A stretch of 64,000 bases of DNA from Clostridia bacterium (GTDB lineage: Bacteria > Bacillota > Clostridia > Monoglobales > Monoglobaceae): NCBI GenBank assembly GCA_017622215.1, contig JAGARO010000013.1:1-64000 (forward strand). Direction: 5' to 3'. Position 1 is the stretch's first letter; the number at the start of each line of letters is the position of its first letter. The notes below the pieces were generated by a model. It did no database searches and had not been told where the DNA came from. It saw nothing but the letters and a program-made list of their open reading frames with translations. This document shows, piece after piece, positions 41,588 to 49,573 of this stretch. The position numbers were made by a program, and so were the translations under genes.

Positions 41588-43231
41588 TTAACCCTCCTGA
41601 ATTTCGTTCTGCTGTGCTACTACGGACTCTCCGCAGTATTTCTTTCTTAAAACAGGCTTTTCAATTTTACCTGTTGGGTTTCTTGGTACGTCTGCGAAAA
41701 TTACCTTTCTCGGTCTCTTATATCTAGGAAGAGCTGAGCAGAAATCTACTACCTCTGCTTCTGTCATTTCCATTCCCTCTTTTACCTGAATAATTGCTGT
41801 TGCAATTTCTCCAAGTCTTGCATCAGGAAGACCGATTACAGCAACGTCGCTTATCTTATCGCACTTTCTCAAATAATCTTCAATCTGCACAGGGTAAAGG
41901 TTTTCACCGCCTGAAATAATAACGTCTTTCTTTCTGTCAACAAGATAGATAAATCCGTCTTCGTCCTCCTGTGCCATATCTCCTGTAAAGAGCCAGCCGT
42001 CCTCCAAAACTTCCTTTGTGGACTTTTCGTCTTTATAATACTCTGTCATAACGCCAGGGCCTTTGACTGCAAGTTCGCCAACCTCGCCTTTAGCCACGAC
42101 CTTTCTGTTTCCGTCAACAATCTTTGTTTCCCAGCCAAAGCCTGCCTTACCGATTGCGCCAACCTTATGTTCATTTTCAACGCCAAGATGAACACAACCT
42201 GGTCCGATTGACTCAGATAAACCGTAGTTTGTGTCGTAAGCGTGATTCGGAAAATACCTCTTCCATCTCTTAATTAAACTTGGCGGAACAGGCTGTGCAC
42301 CGATATGCATAAGTCTCCACTGCTTAAGTTCATAGTCTTCAGGATTTATTTCGCCTCTTTCAATTGCATCTAAAATATCCTGTGCCCACGGAACTAAAAG
42401 CCAAACGATAGAACATTTTTCTTCTGAAACTGCTTTTAAAATCCATTCAGGCTTAATTCCCTTAAGAAGAACTGCCTTACCGCCCATTATAAAGCTACCG
42501 AACCAGTGCATTTTCGCACCTGTATGATATAGTGGCGGAATACAAAGAAATACGTCATCTTTTGTCTGTGAATGGTGCGCCTGTTCAGTCATAGCAGCGT
42601 GCATTAAACTTCTGTGTTTATGTAAAATCGCCTTTGGAAAGCCTGTTGTACCAGATGAAAAATAGATTGCACCAAAGTCGTCGTCTGTAAGCTCAACCTC
42701 AGGGTTCTTTGAGGATGCATACTTTACAAGCTGTTCATGGCTTTCAGCAAAAGTAGGACAATCTCCGCCTACATAAAGCCACATCTTAACCTTCGGGCAT
42801 CTGTCACAAATTTCCTCAACTCGTCCGATAAATTCAGGACCGAAGATAATTACATCTGCATCTGCCAAATCCAGACAGTACTTGATTTCATCAGAGGAAT
42901 ATCTGTAATTAAGAGGAACTGCGAGAGCTCCTGTTTTAAGCACTCCGAAATATATCGGCAACCACTCGATACAGTTCATTAAAAGAATTGCAACCTTATC
43001 CCCTTTTTTAATTCCGCGGGAAAGTAAAAGGTTTGCAGTTCTGTTTGCATTTTTATTGAACTGGCTCCATGTGATTTCTTTTCTGTATGCCTGACTTGGA
43101 TTTGCTTCAATAAGTGAATACTCTCTCCAGGTCATTCTCCCCTGATTTTCATGGGTAGGATTGATTTCTATCAGTGCTGTGTCAGCAGGGTAGAAATCTG
43201 CATTTTTCTTAAGTATGTCTGTAATAGGCAT
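41588..43231 (-). CDS. AMP-binding acyl-CoA ligase with N-terminal 20-residue duplication
   Basis: A 547-residue class I adenylate-forming enzyme. The phosphate loop is IYFSSGTTGFPKA, and NYGLSESIGPG, LFTGDMAQEDEDGFIYLVDR and the C-terminal PTGKIEKP lysine are canonical. Residues 20-38 and 40-58 are diverged tandem copies (both LIE-x-NP ... TW-x-x-Y/F). The substrate is unknown; beside iorAB and paaK an aryl acid such as 4-hydroxyphenylacetate or indoleacetate is likely. AAGGAG precedes the ATG. It follows the symporter gene by 12 bp. Confidence 0.92.
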   Translation of the reverse strand: MPITDILKKNADFYPADTALIEINPTHENQGRMTWREYSLIEANPSQAYRKEITWSQFNKNANRTANLLLSRGIKKGDKVAILLMNCIEWLPIYFGVLKTGALAVPLNYRYSSDEIKYCLDLADADVIIFGPEFIGRVEEICDRCPKVKMWLYVGGDCPTFAESHEQLVKYASSKNPEVELTDDDFGAIYFSSGTTGFPKAILHKHRSLMHAAMTEQAHHSQTKDDVFLCIPPLYHTGAKMHWFGSFIMGGKAVLLKGIKPEWILKAVSEEKCSIVWLLVPWAQDILDAIERGEINPEDYELKQWRLMHIGAQPVPPSLIKRWKRYFPNHAYDTNYGLSESIGPGCVHLGVENEHKVGAIGKAGFGWETKIVDGNRKVVAKGEVGELAVKGPGVMTEYYKDEKSTKEVLEDGWLFTGDMAQEDEDGFIYLVDRKKDVIISGGENLYPVQIEDYLRKCDKISDVAVIGLPDARLGEIATAIIQVKEGMEMTEAEVVDFCSALPRYKRPRKVIFADVPRNPTGKIEKPVLRKKYCGESVVAQQNEIQEG

Positions 43232-43243
43232 TACTATTCTCCT

Positions 43244-44782
43244 TTACTCGTCACCAAGGGATTCCTTGGCTGATACCAATATTTTTTTATTATAACATTC
43301 GAACATCTGTTCTACTTTTTCTTCATCAGGTTTCTTTGTAATCCAACTTACAACAGGAACTAAAATCAGTCCTGCAAGCATTACGAAAACTCCGCAATTT
43401 ATCGGAGATTTAAGGAAATCAACAAACATTCCCTTAAAGAACAAATTAAGAACCATTAAACCTGCACCGAATATAAAGCTAACCCATACTGACGCCTTTG
43501 TGGTCTTCTTCCAGTACAAGCCGTACAGGAAAGGTGCAAGAAAAGCACCTGCCAACGCACCCCAGGAAATTCCCATAAGCTGTGCGATGAATGTAACACT
43601 GCTCTTATACTGAACAATTGCAATTATTGCAGAGATTGCAATAAATACTACAATCAATAGTCTCATAATCAAAAGCTGTTTCTTCTGGTTTAAATTCTTT
43701 ACTATATTATCCTTAATTACATCAAGTGTAAGTGTTGAGCTTGACGCCAATACAAGTGATGAAAGTGTTGACATTGACGCTGAAAGCACAAGCACAATCA
43801 CTATCGCAATAAGTGCATCAGGAAGCTTTGAAACCATATTTGGAATGATTGAGTCAAAACCGCCTGTGGCTACATCCTCTCCAAAAAGTCTTCCGAAACC
43901 GCCAAGGAAGTAACAACCGCCTGCAACAATAACCGCAAAAATTGTAGAAATTACTGTTCCCTTATTTATACTCTTTTCACTCTTGATTGAGTAGAACTTC
44001 TGTACCATCTGCGGAAGTCCCCATGTACCAAGAGAAGTAAGAATTACTACGCAAATAAGATTAAGAGGGTCAGGTCCGAAGAATGATGCAAACACGCCTG
44101 GTGCTGTGGATACTGTCGGGTCGGAAACATTGGCAAGGGCTATGAGTGAGCCTGCAAATCCGCCGTTTAAGTTAAGTACAGAAATTATTACAGCTACAAT
44201 TCCCACAAGCATAATAATTCCCTGAATAAAATCATTAATTGCAGTAGCCATATAACCGCCTGCAATAACATAGATACCTGTGAGGATTGCCATAATTAAA
44301 ACACATACTGTATAGTCAATGCCAGGGAAAGCCATTGAGAAAAGTCTTGATAAACCGTTATAAAGGGAGGCTGTGTATGGAATTAAAAAGATAAAAATTA
44401 TGATTGATGCCCCAACCTTTAATTTGTTACTCGAAAATCTTGTGCCGAAAAATTCAGGCATTGTTGCACTCTTTAAGTGCTGTGTCATAAGTCTTGTTCT
44501 TCGTCCTAAAATCATCCACGCCATAAGAGAGCCGATAAAGGCGTTTCCAAGGCCTATCCATGTGGACGCTACACCGAATTTCCATCCGAATTGTCCTGCG
44601 TAACCTACGAAAATTACCGCTGAAAAATAGGAAGTTCCATATGCGAAAGCTGTAAGCCAAGGGCCTACTGACCTGCCGCCGAGAACGAAGCCGTTTACGT
44701 CTGTGGCGTGTTTACTGCAATAGATGCCAACACCTATCATTACAGCGAAGAACACTACTAGCATTGTGATTTTGATTGTCAT
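43244..44782 (-). CDS. Sodium:solute symporter family protein
   Basis: A 512-residue SSS-family transporter with about 13 membrane helices. Family features include GGRSVGPWLTAFAYGTSYFS near the N-terminus and GTWGLPQMVQKFYSIKSEKS in the middle. I use the ATG at 44782, 9 bp inside the longest frame, because the AAAGGA ribosome site fits it and leaves no room for the first ATG. As the first gene under a tyrosine T-box, with aryl-CoA ligases next, it probably imports aryl carboxylates or an aromatic amino acid. Substrate inferred only. Confidence 0.92.
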   Translation of the reverse strand: MTIKITMLVVFFAVMIGVGIYCSKHATDVNGFVLGGRSVGPWLTAFAYGTSYFSAVIFVGYAGQFGWKFGVASTWIGLGNAFIGSLMAWMILGRRTRLMTQHLKSATMPEFFGTRFSSNKLKVGASIIIFIFLIPYTASLYNGLSRLFSMAFPGIDYTVCVLIMAILTGIYVIAGGYMATAINDFIQGIIMLVGIVAVIISVLNLNGGFAGSLIALANVSDPTVSTAPGVFASFFGPDPLNLICVVILTSLGTWGLPQMVQKFYSIKSEKSINKGTVISTIFAVIVAGGCYFLGGFGRLFGEDVATGGFDSIIPNMVSKLPDALIAIVIVLVLSASMSTLSSLVLASSSTLTLDVIKDNIVKNLNQKKQLLIMRLLIVVFIAISAIIAIVQYKSSVTFIAQLMGISWGALAGAFLAPFLYGLYWKKTTKASVWVSFIFGAGLMVLNLFFKGMFVDFLKSPINCGVFVMLAGLILVPVVSWITKKPDEEKVEQMFECYNKKILVSAKESLGDE

Positions 44783-44817
44783 TTTTACCATTCCTTTCTT
44801 TCTGGAGGAACGGGTAT

Positions 44818-45089
44818 AAAAAAACCGTCCTCCTGTAAATCAGAGGACGGATATATTCCGTGGTACCACCTCAGTTCGCCATTGTCTCACGGCAACAGCC
44901 TTATCAGGTACAAACATACCTTAGTTCTATAACGGGAACTCCCGTTGCAGCCTACTCATTTCTTTTCGGTGCACAACTCGCAGAATGTATTCAATCAGCT
45001 TTCGTCATTGTCTCGCACCACCCGACAACTCTCTCAAGACTCCACACTGACCTACTTGTTTCCGGTCATCGTCTTTAATATTAAGATTA
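44818..45089 (-). promoter_or_regulatory. Tyrosine T-box riboswitch with terminator
   Basis: This leader shows T-box architecture on the minus strand. Stem I carries GAGAGTTGTCGGGTGGTGCG, the specifier loop reads GAATACATTCTGCGAG, and the antiterminator T-box is GGTGGTACCACGG (44858-44870). The terminator stem is 44825-44832 with 44843-44850 and a run of T. Aligning the specifier loop to the glyQS-type pattern codon-A-TTCT gives TAC (44987-44989), tyrosine. Uncharged tRNA-Tyr should therefore turn on the symporter-ligase-IOR-PaaK operon. Confidence 0.93.
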
Positions 45090-45095
45090 CTACAT

Positions 45096-45124
45096 ATTAT
45101 AATATTCTTTATTTTATTTGTCAA
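45096..45124 (-). promoter_or_regulatory. Promoter of the T-box operon
   Basis: On the minus strand TTGACA (45119-45124), 17 bp and TATAAT (45096-45101), perfect consensus. Start near 45089. Confidence 0.9.
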
Positions 45125-45142
45125 CACTTTTCGCTAATTTTT

Positions 45143-45595
45143 TTAATATACAAGATTTTTTATCAAAAATTCTCTATACGCCTCTTCTATGCTGTTTTCT
45201 ATTTCCTTTATGTGGTTTGTTATCCTGAATTTTACAAATCCATCTATATTTAACGTCTTATACAAAAAAAAGTAATTTTTTAGTTCTGTCAGTGCTATTT
45301 CATAAATTATTTTATCAAAATTTTTCAATTCATTTATATATTTATAAAAATCTTCCCATAACAGAGATATTATCTCGTTGTGGTTCATTAGAGAAATTGT
45401 GAAAACTATCTTTTCCTTATATTTTTTGCAGATATATCTGCTTATCAAATTCCGTATTTCTTCCTCTTTATCCTCGTCAAAGGTCATCATATACTGTCTT
45501 CCGTTTATCTGTATCATTCCCCGTGAGTTCCCACTTCTCTTAAGTTCCTCAGGAAAATCCTCTGTGTCCTTGCCTACTCCAAAGATAATCTCCAC
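45143..45595 (-). CDS. YtxC-like sporulation-associated protein, short
   Basis: A 150-residue protein with N-terminal VEIIFGVGKD and a C-terminal stretch GFVKFRITNHIKEIENSIEE, which resembles the end of the putative sporulation protein YtxC. It is shorter than I remember for that family, so the match is tentative. The start is taken as GTG at 45595, because AGGAGG lies 6 nt upstream; the frame also has a TTG 21 bp earlier without a site. It follows the DUF6873 gene by 10 bp. Function unknown. Confidence 0.5.
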   Translation of the reverse strand: MEIIFGVGKDTEDFPEELKRSGNSRGMIQINGRQYMMTFDEDKEEEIRNLISRYICKKYKEKIVFTISLMNHNEIISLLWEDFYKYINELKNFDKIIYEIALTELKNYFFLYKTLNIDGFVKFRITNHIKEIENSIEEAYREFLIKNLVY

Positions 45596-45605
45596 AGTCT
45601 TCCTC

Positions 45606-46283
45606 CTAATCTCCAAAAAACACCAATGTTCCTATATCCTTAAGCTTTCCTCTTTTCAGGCACACTATCTCTTTATCAACAAATTCCTTTATTTTTTCGT
45701 AATCCTTATGGGATGTTATATCCCCTGCAAAATAAATTTTCTCTCCATCATAGCCTGATGCTCCGCCGATAAATCCATTGTCGTAGCCCTCAAGTTCAAC
45801 CTCTCCTGAAGTTATTTTGCAGACATTAAAACCATTTTCTTTAAGGATTTTTGCTGTGCCTTTATCTTCTGTTATAACCGATTTATCCCCTGTTATACAT
45901 AAACTGCACTTGGCGTAACCTTGTTTAACATTTATAATTTCAATATTTTTCCCGATTTCATCGTCTGTATATTCTGCATTTGCCACAGCTACGCCACAAA
46001 GCCCTGCTACATTATATGGAATATCGTGGGGATATGTGCCTGTGGGAGTTTTAGTCCCCTTTATCAATTCCACATTTTTCGGTAAAAATTTTCTGTAATA
46101 ATCAAAGCAATCAGGTGACACAATAGCTTTATAGGAATTTAAAAAGAATATCTGCATATCAGGATGTGTTGATGTGCTGTTATGAACTTCTGAAAGCTCT
46201 GTGGATTTAATATATTTGATTTTAAGTTTATCAAGATTTTCAAAAATCTCTTTATCTGCATTTTTATCGACAATAAACCCCAT
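45606..46283 (-). CDS. DUF6873-like (GME-fold) protein
   Basis: A 225-residue cytosolic protein that appears to belong to a DUF6873-type family with the fold of guanidino-group-modifying enzymes. The assignment comes from the overall pattern: an early STSTHPDMQIFFLN, YPHDIPYNVAGL in the middle and GFIGGASGYDG late. No catalytic activity can be claimed. The ATG at 46283 is preferred to the GTG 9 bp upstream because AGGTG is spaced correctly for it. Its partner downstream is the YtxC-like gene. Confidence 0.6.
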   Translation of the reverse strand: MGFIVDKNADKEIFENLDKLKIKYIKSTELSEVHNSTSTHPDMQIFFLNSYKAIVSPDCFDYYRKFLPKNVELIKGTKTPTGTYPHDIPYNVAGLCGVAVANAEYTDDEIGKNIEIINVKQGYAKCSLCITGDKSVITEDKGTAKILKENGFNVCKITSGEVELEGYDNGFIGGASGYDGEKIYFAGDITSHKDYEKIKEFVDKEIVCLKRGKLKDIGTLVFFGD

Positions 46284-46373
46284 TTTTATCACCTTTTTAA
46301 TCTTTTCTCATACTATATCGTAAAGCAATCAATCGACTGATATATTTTATATCTCGGTTGTTTATATATATTG

Positions 46374-46407
46374 ATGTCCCATCATAGTAAAAATTATGAT
46401 GGGACAT
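46374..46407 (-). other. Perfect 13-bp hairpin spanning the uvrC stop codon
   Basis: ATGTCCCATCATA (46374-46386) pairs exactly with 46395-46407. The stem contains the last uvrC codons and stop. On the minus strand it is followed by an A/T mix and not a T-run, so it is not a standard intrinsic terminator; it may protect the 3' end. Confidence 0.7.
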
Positions 46408-48247
46408 TATTCTTGTAATAATTTATTATTTCTTTTGCAACTTTTTCCCCTGCAACTGCTTTCAGTTCTTCAAAGGCTGCAGTTTTAATTTTATCAACTG
46501 AAACAAAGGTTTCAAGAAGTTTCTTCCTGGTTTCAGGACCTACTCCCTTTATATTCTCCAGTTCAGACTTTGTCATTTCGTCACCGTGTTTCTTCCTGAA
46601 GGAGCTTATTGCAAATCTATGAACTTCATCCTGAATACAGGTTATAAAATTCATAATTTCATGACTAATCTCAAGTTCATTTTCACCGTCTGTTATTCCT
46701 CTTGTTCTGTGTCTTTCATCCTTCACAAGACCAAAAAGAGGAATTTCCTCGCCCAAGGATTCAAGGACTGTTTTAACTGAATTTACATGGCCTTTTCCGC
46801 CGTCTAAAAGTATCAGGTCAGGCAGTGGCAGAAATTTTGCATCTTCCTTTTGGAGAGTGCCGTCAGCAATTGCGTCCTGTTCCTTATAGCTTTCAGTTAT
46901 TCGCCTGTAAATTACCTCTTTTATACTCTTATAGTCGTCTGCACCCTCGACTGTTTTTATATTAAACTTTCGGTAATCCTTTTTTGACATCTTTCCGTCA
47001 ACATAAACAATCTCTGCGCCGATACTGTTTTTGCCTGAAATGTTTGAAATATCATAGCTTTCAATTCTTACAGGAATTTTCTCAAGTCCTAAGATTTCCT
47101 TTAATTCCTTTAATATCTGATTGGCGTCAATTTTTTCTTTATTTCTTTTAAACAGATACTGCTTATAGGCTTCTTTAGCGTTGGTTTCTGCCATTTTTAC
47201 AAGGTCTTTCTTTATTCCGCGCTGTGGAATTTTCACCTCTGTTTTTCTGCCATTTTTCTCTGTAAGCCAACTTTCAATTACGTCCCTGTCCTCAATTTCA
47301 AAAGGAATCAGAATTTCAGGAGGAACATTTGTGGAGGCATAGTAGAACTGTTTTATGAAGTTTCCAAGGGTTTCATTATCCTCATTAAACACATCCTCAA
47401 AAACTTCAAATTCCCGTCCGATAATCTTGCCGTTTCGCATATAGAAAACCTGGATTGCAACAGTATCATTTTCTCTGTAAAAGCCGAAAATATCCCTGTT
47501 TTCGCCGTCTGTAACAATGGCTTTCTGGCGTTCCTCAAGCATTCGGATATCTTTAATCTTATCCCTTAATTTTGCAGCCTTTTCGTACTCATATTTTTCA
47601 GAGGCTTCATACATTTTAGCCTCTAAATTTTTTATAATTTCACCTGTGTAGCCCTTTAAAACTGACACAAGCTCTTCTACATTTTTATTATATTCTTCCT
47701 TTGAAATTTTGCCCTCGCAAGGGCCTGTGCACTGCTTTATATGGTAATAAAGGCAGGTTCTTTTATTCTTTCTAAAGCCCTCTTTACAGTTTCTAAGCAT
47801 AAAAATATTTCTAAGGGTTGTGATTGTATCCCGCACTGAAATTGCGCTCATATAAGGACCAAAGTATCTTCCTCCGTCCTTTATCAGCTTTCTTGTAAGC
47901 AAAATTCTTGGGTAATCTTCTTTTGTGATTTTTATATATGGATACTGCTTATCGTCTTTTAATAAGATATTATACTTTGGTCTGTATTTCTTGATAAGGT
48001 TACACTCCAAAACCAATGCTTCAGCTTCTGTGTCTGTGAGAATATAATCAAAGTCATGGACTCTTGAAACCATTTGTTTTGTTTTTTCAGTATGGCTTTT
48101 AAGATTAACAAAATATTGGCTCACTCTGTTTTTGAGAGCCTTACTCTTTCCTACATAAATTACCTTACCTGTTTCGTCTTTCATTATATAAACGCCCGGT
48201 GTTTTAGGCAGTTTCTTAATCTTTTCTTTAATTCTTGCCATTGACAT
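46394..48247 (-). CDS. uvrC: Excinuclease ABC subunit C
   Basis: UvrC (617 aa) makes the two incisions of nucleotide excision repair. The N-terminal GIY-YIG nuclease reads PGVYIMKDETGKVIYVGKS. A UVR motif (EYEKAAKLRDKI) lies near residue 210, and the RNase H-like C-terminal nuclease contains ESYDISNISG and DLILLDGGKGHVN. Two helix-hairpin-helix motifs (LENIKGVGPETRKKLLETF and AGEKVAKEI) end the protein. The length is normal. AAAGGAGGTGA supports the ATG at 48247. Confidence 0.97.
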   Translation of the reverse strand: MSMARIKEKIKKLPKTPGVYIMKDETGKVIYVGKSKALKNRVSQYFVNLKSHTEKTKQMVSRVHDFDYILTDTEAEALVLECNLIKKYRPKYNILLKDDKQYPYIKITKEDYPRILLTRKLIKDGGRYFGPYMSAISVRDTITTLRNIFMLRNCKEGFRKNKRTCLYYHIKQCTGPCEGKISKEEYNKNVEELVSVLKGYTGEIIKNLEAKMYEASEKYEYEKAAKLRDKIKDIRMLEERQKAIVTDGENRDIFGFYRENDTVAIQVFYMRNGKIIGREFEVFEDVFNEDNETLGNFIKQFYYASTNVPPEILIPFEIEDRDVIESWLTEKNGRKTEVKIPQRGIKKDLVKMAETNAKEAYKQYLFKRNKEKIDANQILKELKEILGLEKIPVRIESYDISNISGKNSIGAEIVYVDGKMSKKDYRKFNIKTVEGADDYKSIKEVIYRRITESYKEQDAIADGTLQKEDAKFLPLPDLILLDGGKGHVNSVKTVLESLGEEIPLFGLVKDERHRTRGITDGENELEISHEIMNFITCIQDEVHRFAISSFRKKHGDEMTKSELENIKGVGPETRKKLLETFVSVDKIKTAAFEELKAVAGEKVAKEIINYYKNNVPS

Positions 48248-48268
48248 ATTCTCACCTCCTTTAGCTTA

Positions 48269-48295
48269 CAAAAAATGCCTTACTTTCGTAAGGCA
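48269..48295 (-). terminator. Terminator after crh
   Basis: Stem TGCCTTAC/GTAAGGCA (48276-48283 with 48288-48295, loop TTTC), followed on the minus strand by a run of T. It separates crh from uvrC. Confidence 0.9.
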
Positions 48296-48304
48296 ATTCA
48301 TTTA

Positions 48305-48562
48305 TTATAATTCATTTTCAAGCATATTGATAAGGTCTTTTACAGCCTTTTCTTCATCGGAGCCCTCGGCACCGATTGTAATTGTCATTCCTTTCTGAAT
48401 TCCAAGGGAAAGAACACCGAGCAAACTCTTAGCATTCATTCTTCTCTCTCCCAGTTCAACCCAGATTGATGACTTATAATCATTAGCTTTCTGTATAAAA
48501 AATGTAGCTGTTCTTGCCTGAAGACCAACCTGATTCTGAATAACTATCTCTTTAGCAAACAT
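48305..48562 (-). CDS. crh: HPr-like catabolite repression protein Crh
   Basis: An 85-residue HPr-fold protein. The residue phosphorylated by EI in HPr, His15, is Gln15 here (VGLQARTA), while the HPr kinase site Ser46 is kept (NAKSLLGVL). This combination defines Crh, which cannot carry PTS phosphate but, once Ser-phosphorylated, assists CcpA in carbon repression in Bacillus. It is a single-gene unit with its own promoter and terminator. No hprK or ccpA is in the window. Confidence 0.9.
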   Translation of the reverse strand: MFAKEIVIQNQVGLQARTATFFIQKANDYKSSIWVELGERRMNAKSLLGVLSLGIQKGMTITIGAEGSDEEKAVKDLINMLENEL

Positions 48563-48603
48563 TATTAACGCTCCTTAGCATCCTCTGTATCAATATATAT
48601 TTT

Positions 48604-48632
48604 AGAATATCAAAAAAAAGGCTTAAAGTCAA
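48604..48632 (-). promoter_or_regulatory. Promoter of crh
   Basis: On the minus strand TTGACT (48627-48632), 17 bp and TATTCT (48604-48609). The -35 box overlaps the end of the rluA-family gene. Confidence 0.7.
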
Positions 48633-49513
48633 CAGTTTTTTAAAATTTTTAACATATATTCAGGAATTTTTGTTTCAAAATCCATTTTTTTATCTGTTAT
48701 CGGGTGATTAAAGCTCAATTTATAGGCGTGAAGTGCCTGCCCTTTTGACAGTTCTCTGTCCTCTGTTCCATAGAGCCAGTCCCCTGCAAGAGGGTGTCCT
48801 GTATATGAAAAATGAACTCTAATCTGGTGGGTTCTGCCTGTCTTCAGTTCAATATCAATCAGTGAATATTTTTCCGTACTCTCTATGGTTTTATACACTG
48901 TTACTGCAGGTTTTCCGTCAGGTCTGACCTCACGTTTCATAACTGTATCCTCTACCCTTTCAATTGGAGCGTCGATAATTCCCTCATCCTCTGTTTTACC
49001 CAGGACTACTGCCATATACTTTCTCTTAAAGGTCTTATTTTTAATCTGTTCGCAGAGTCTTGCGTGAGAATATCTATTTTTAGCAATTACACATATTCCT
49101 GATGTGTCCTTATCGAGTCTGTTTACAATATGAAACTGGTGCATTTCTCCATTATTTTTCCAATGATACATTATCCCGTTGGCTAAAGTATTATCGTAAT
49201 TTTTCAGTGATGGGTGGACTGCCATTTCCTTTGGCTTATTTACAACTAAAATTGCCTCGTCTTCATACAAAATCTCAAAATCAAGTTTTGTGGGAACTAT
49301 ATCACATTCCTCATTTTCGGAAATGTCCGCTGTTAAAATATCCCCAGCTTTTACCGTATCAATGCTTTTACAGATTTCATTATTCAGCTTTAGTTTTCCA
49401 TTTAATTTAAGGTTTATAAAGAGGCCTGAGGAAATTTTAAGCTCCCTTTTGCAGATTTGCTCAACTTTTTTTCCTGTATCTTCATCTTTAACCTCATATT
49501 TTAAGATATTCAT
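48629..49513 (-). CDS. RluA family pseudouridine synthase
   Basis: A 294-residue RNA pseudouridine synthase with an N-terminal S4-like region (about 1-60) and a catalytic domain. The catalytic Asp is in HIVNRLDKDTSGICVIAK, and the ELKTGRTHQIRVHFSYTGHPLAGDWLYG block is diagnostic of the RluA/RluC/RluD group. The exact rRNA or tRNA target cannot be told from sequence. The start is ATG with AGGAG about 10 nt upstream. Confidence 0.93.
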   Translation of the reverse strand: MNILKYEVKDEDTGKKVEQICKRELKISSGLFINLKLNGKLKLNNEICKSIDTVKAGDILTADISENEECDIVPTKLDFEILYEDEAILVVNKPKEMAVHPSLKNYDNTLANGIMYHWKNNGEMHQFHIVNRLDKDTSGICVIAKNRYSHARLCEQIKNKTFKRKYMAVVLGKTEDEGIIDAPIERVEDTVMKREVRPDGKPAVTVYKTIESTEKYSLIDIELKTGRTHQIRVHFSYTGHPLAGDWLYGTEDRELSKGQALHAYKLSFNHPITDKKMDFETKIPEYMLKILKNC

Positions 49514-49539
49514 AAATGAATTTACTCCTGTAGTTTTAA

Positions 49540-49567
49540 GAAAAACAGATGCACTAAGGCATCTGTT
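49540..49567 (-). terminator. Terminator of the glycosidase-like gene
   Basis: Stem AACAGATGC/GCATCTGTT (49544-49552 with 49559-49567), followed by T on the minus strand. It lies just past the stop at 49574. Confidence 0.85.
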
Positions 49568-49573
49568 TAATCT

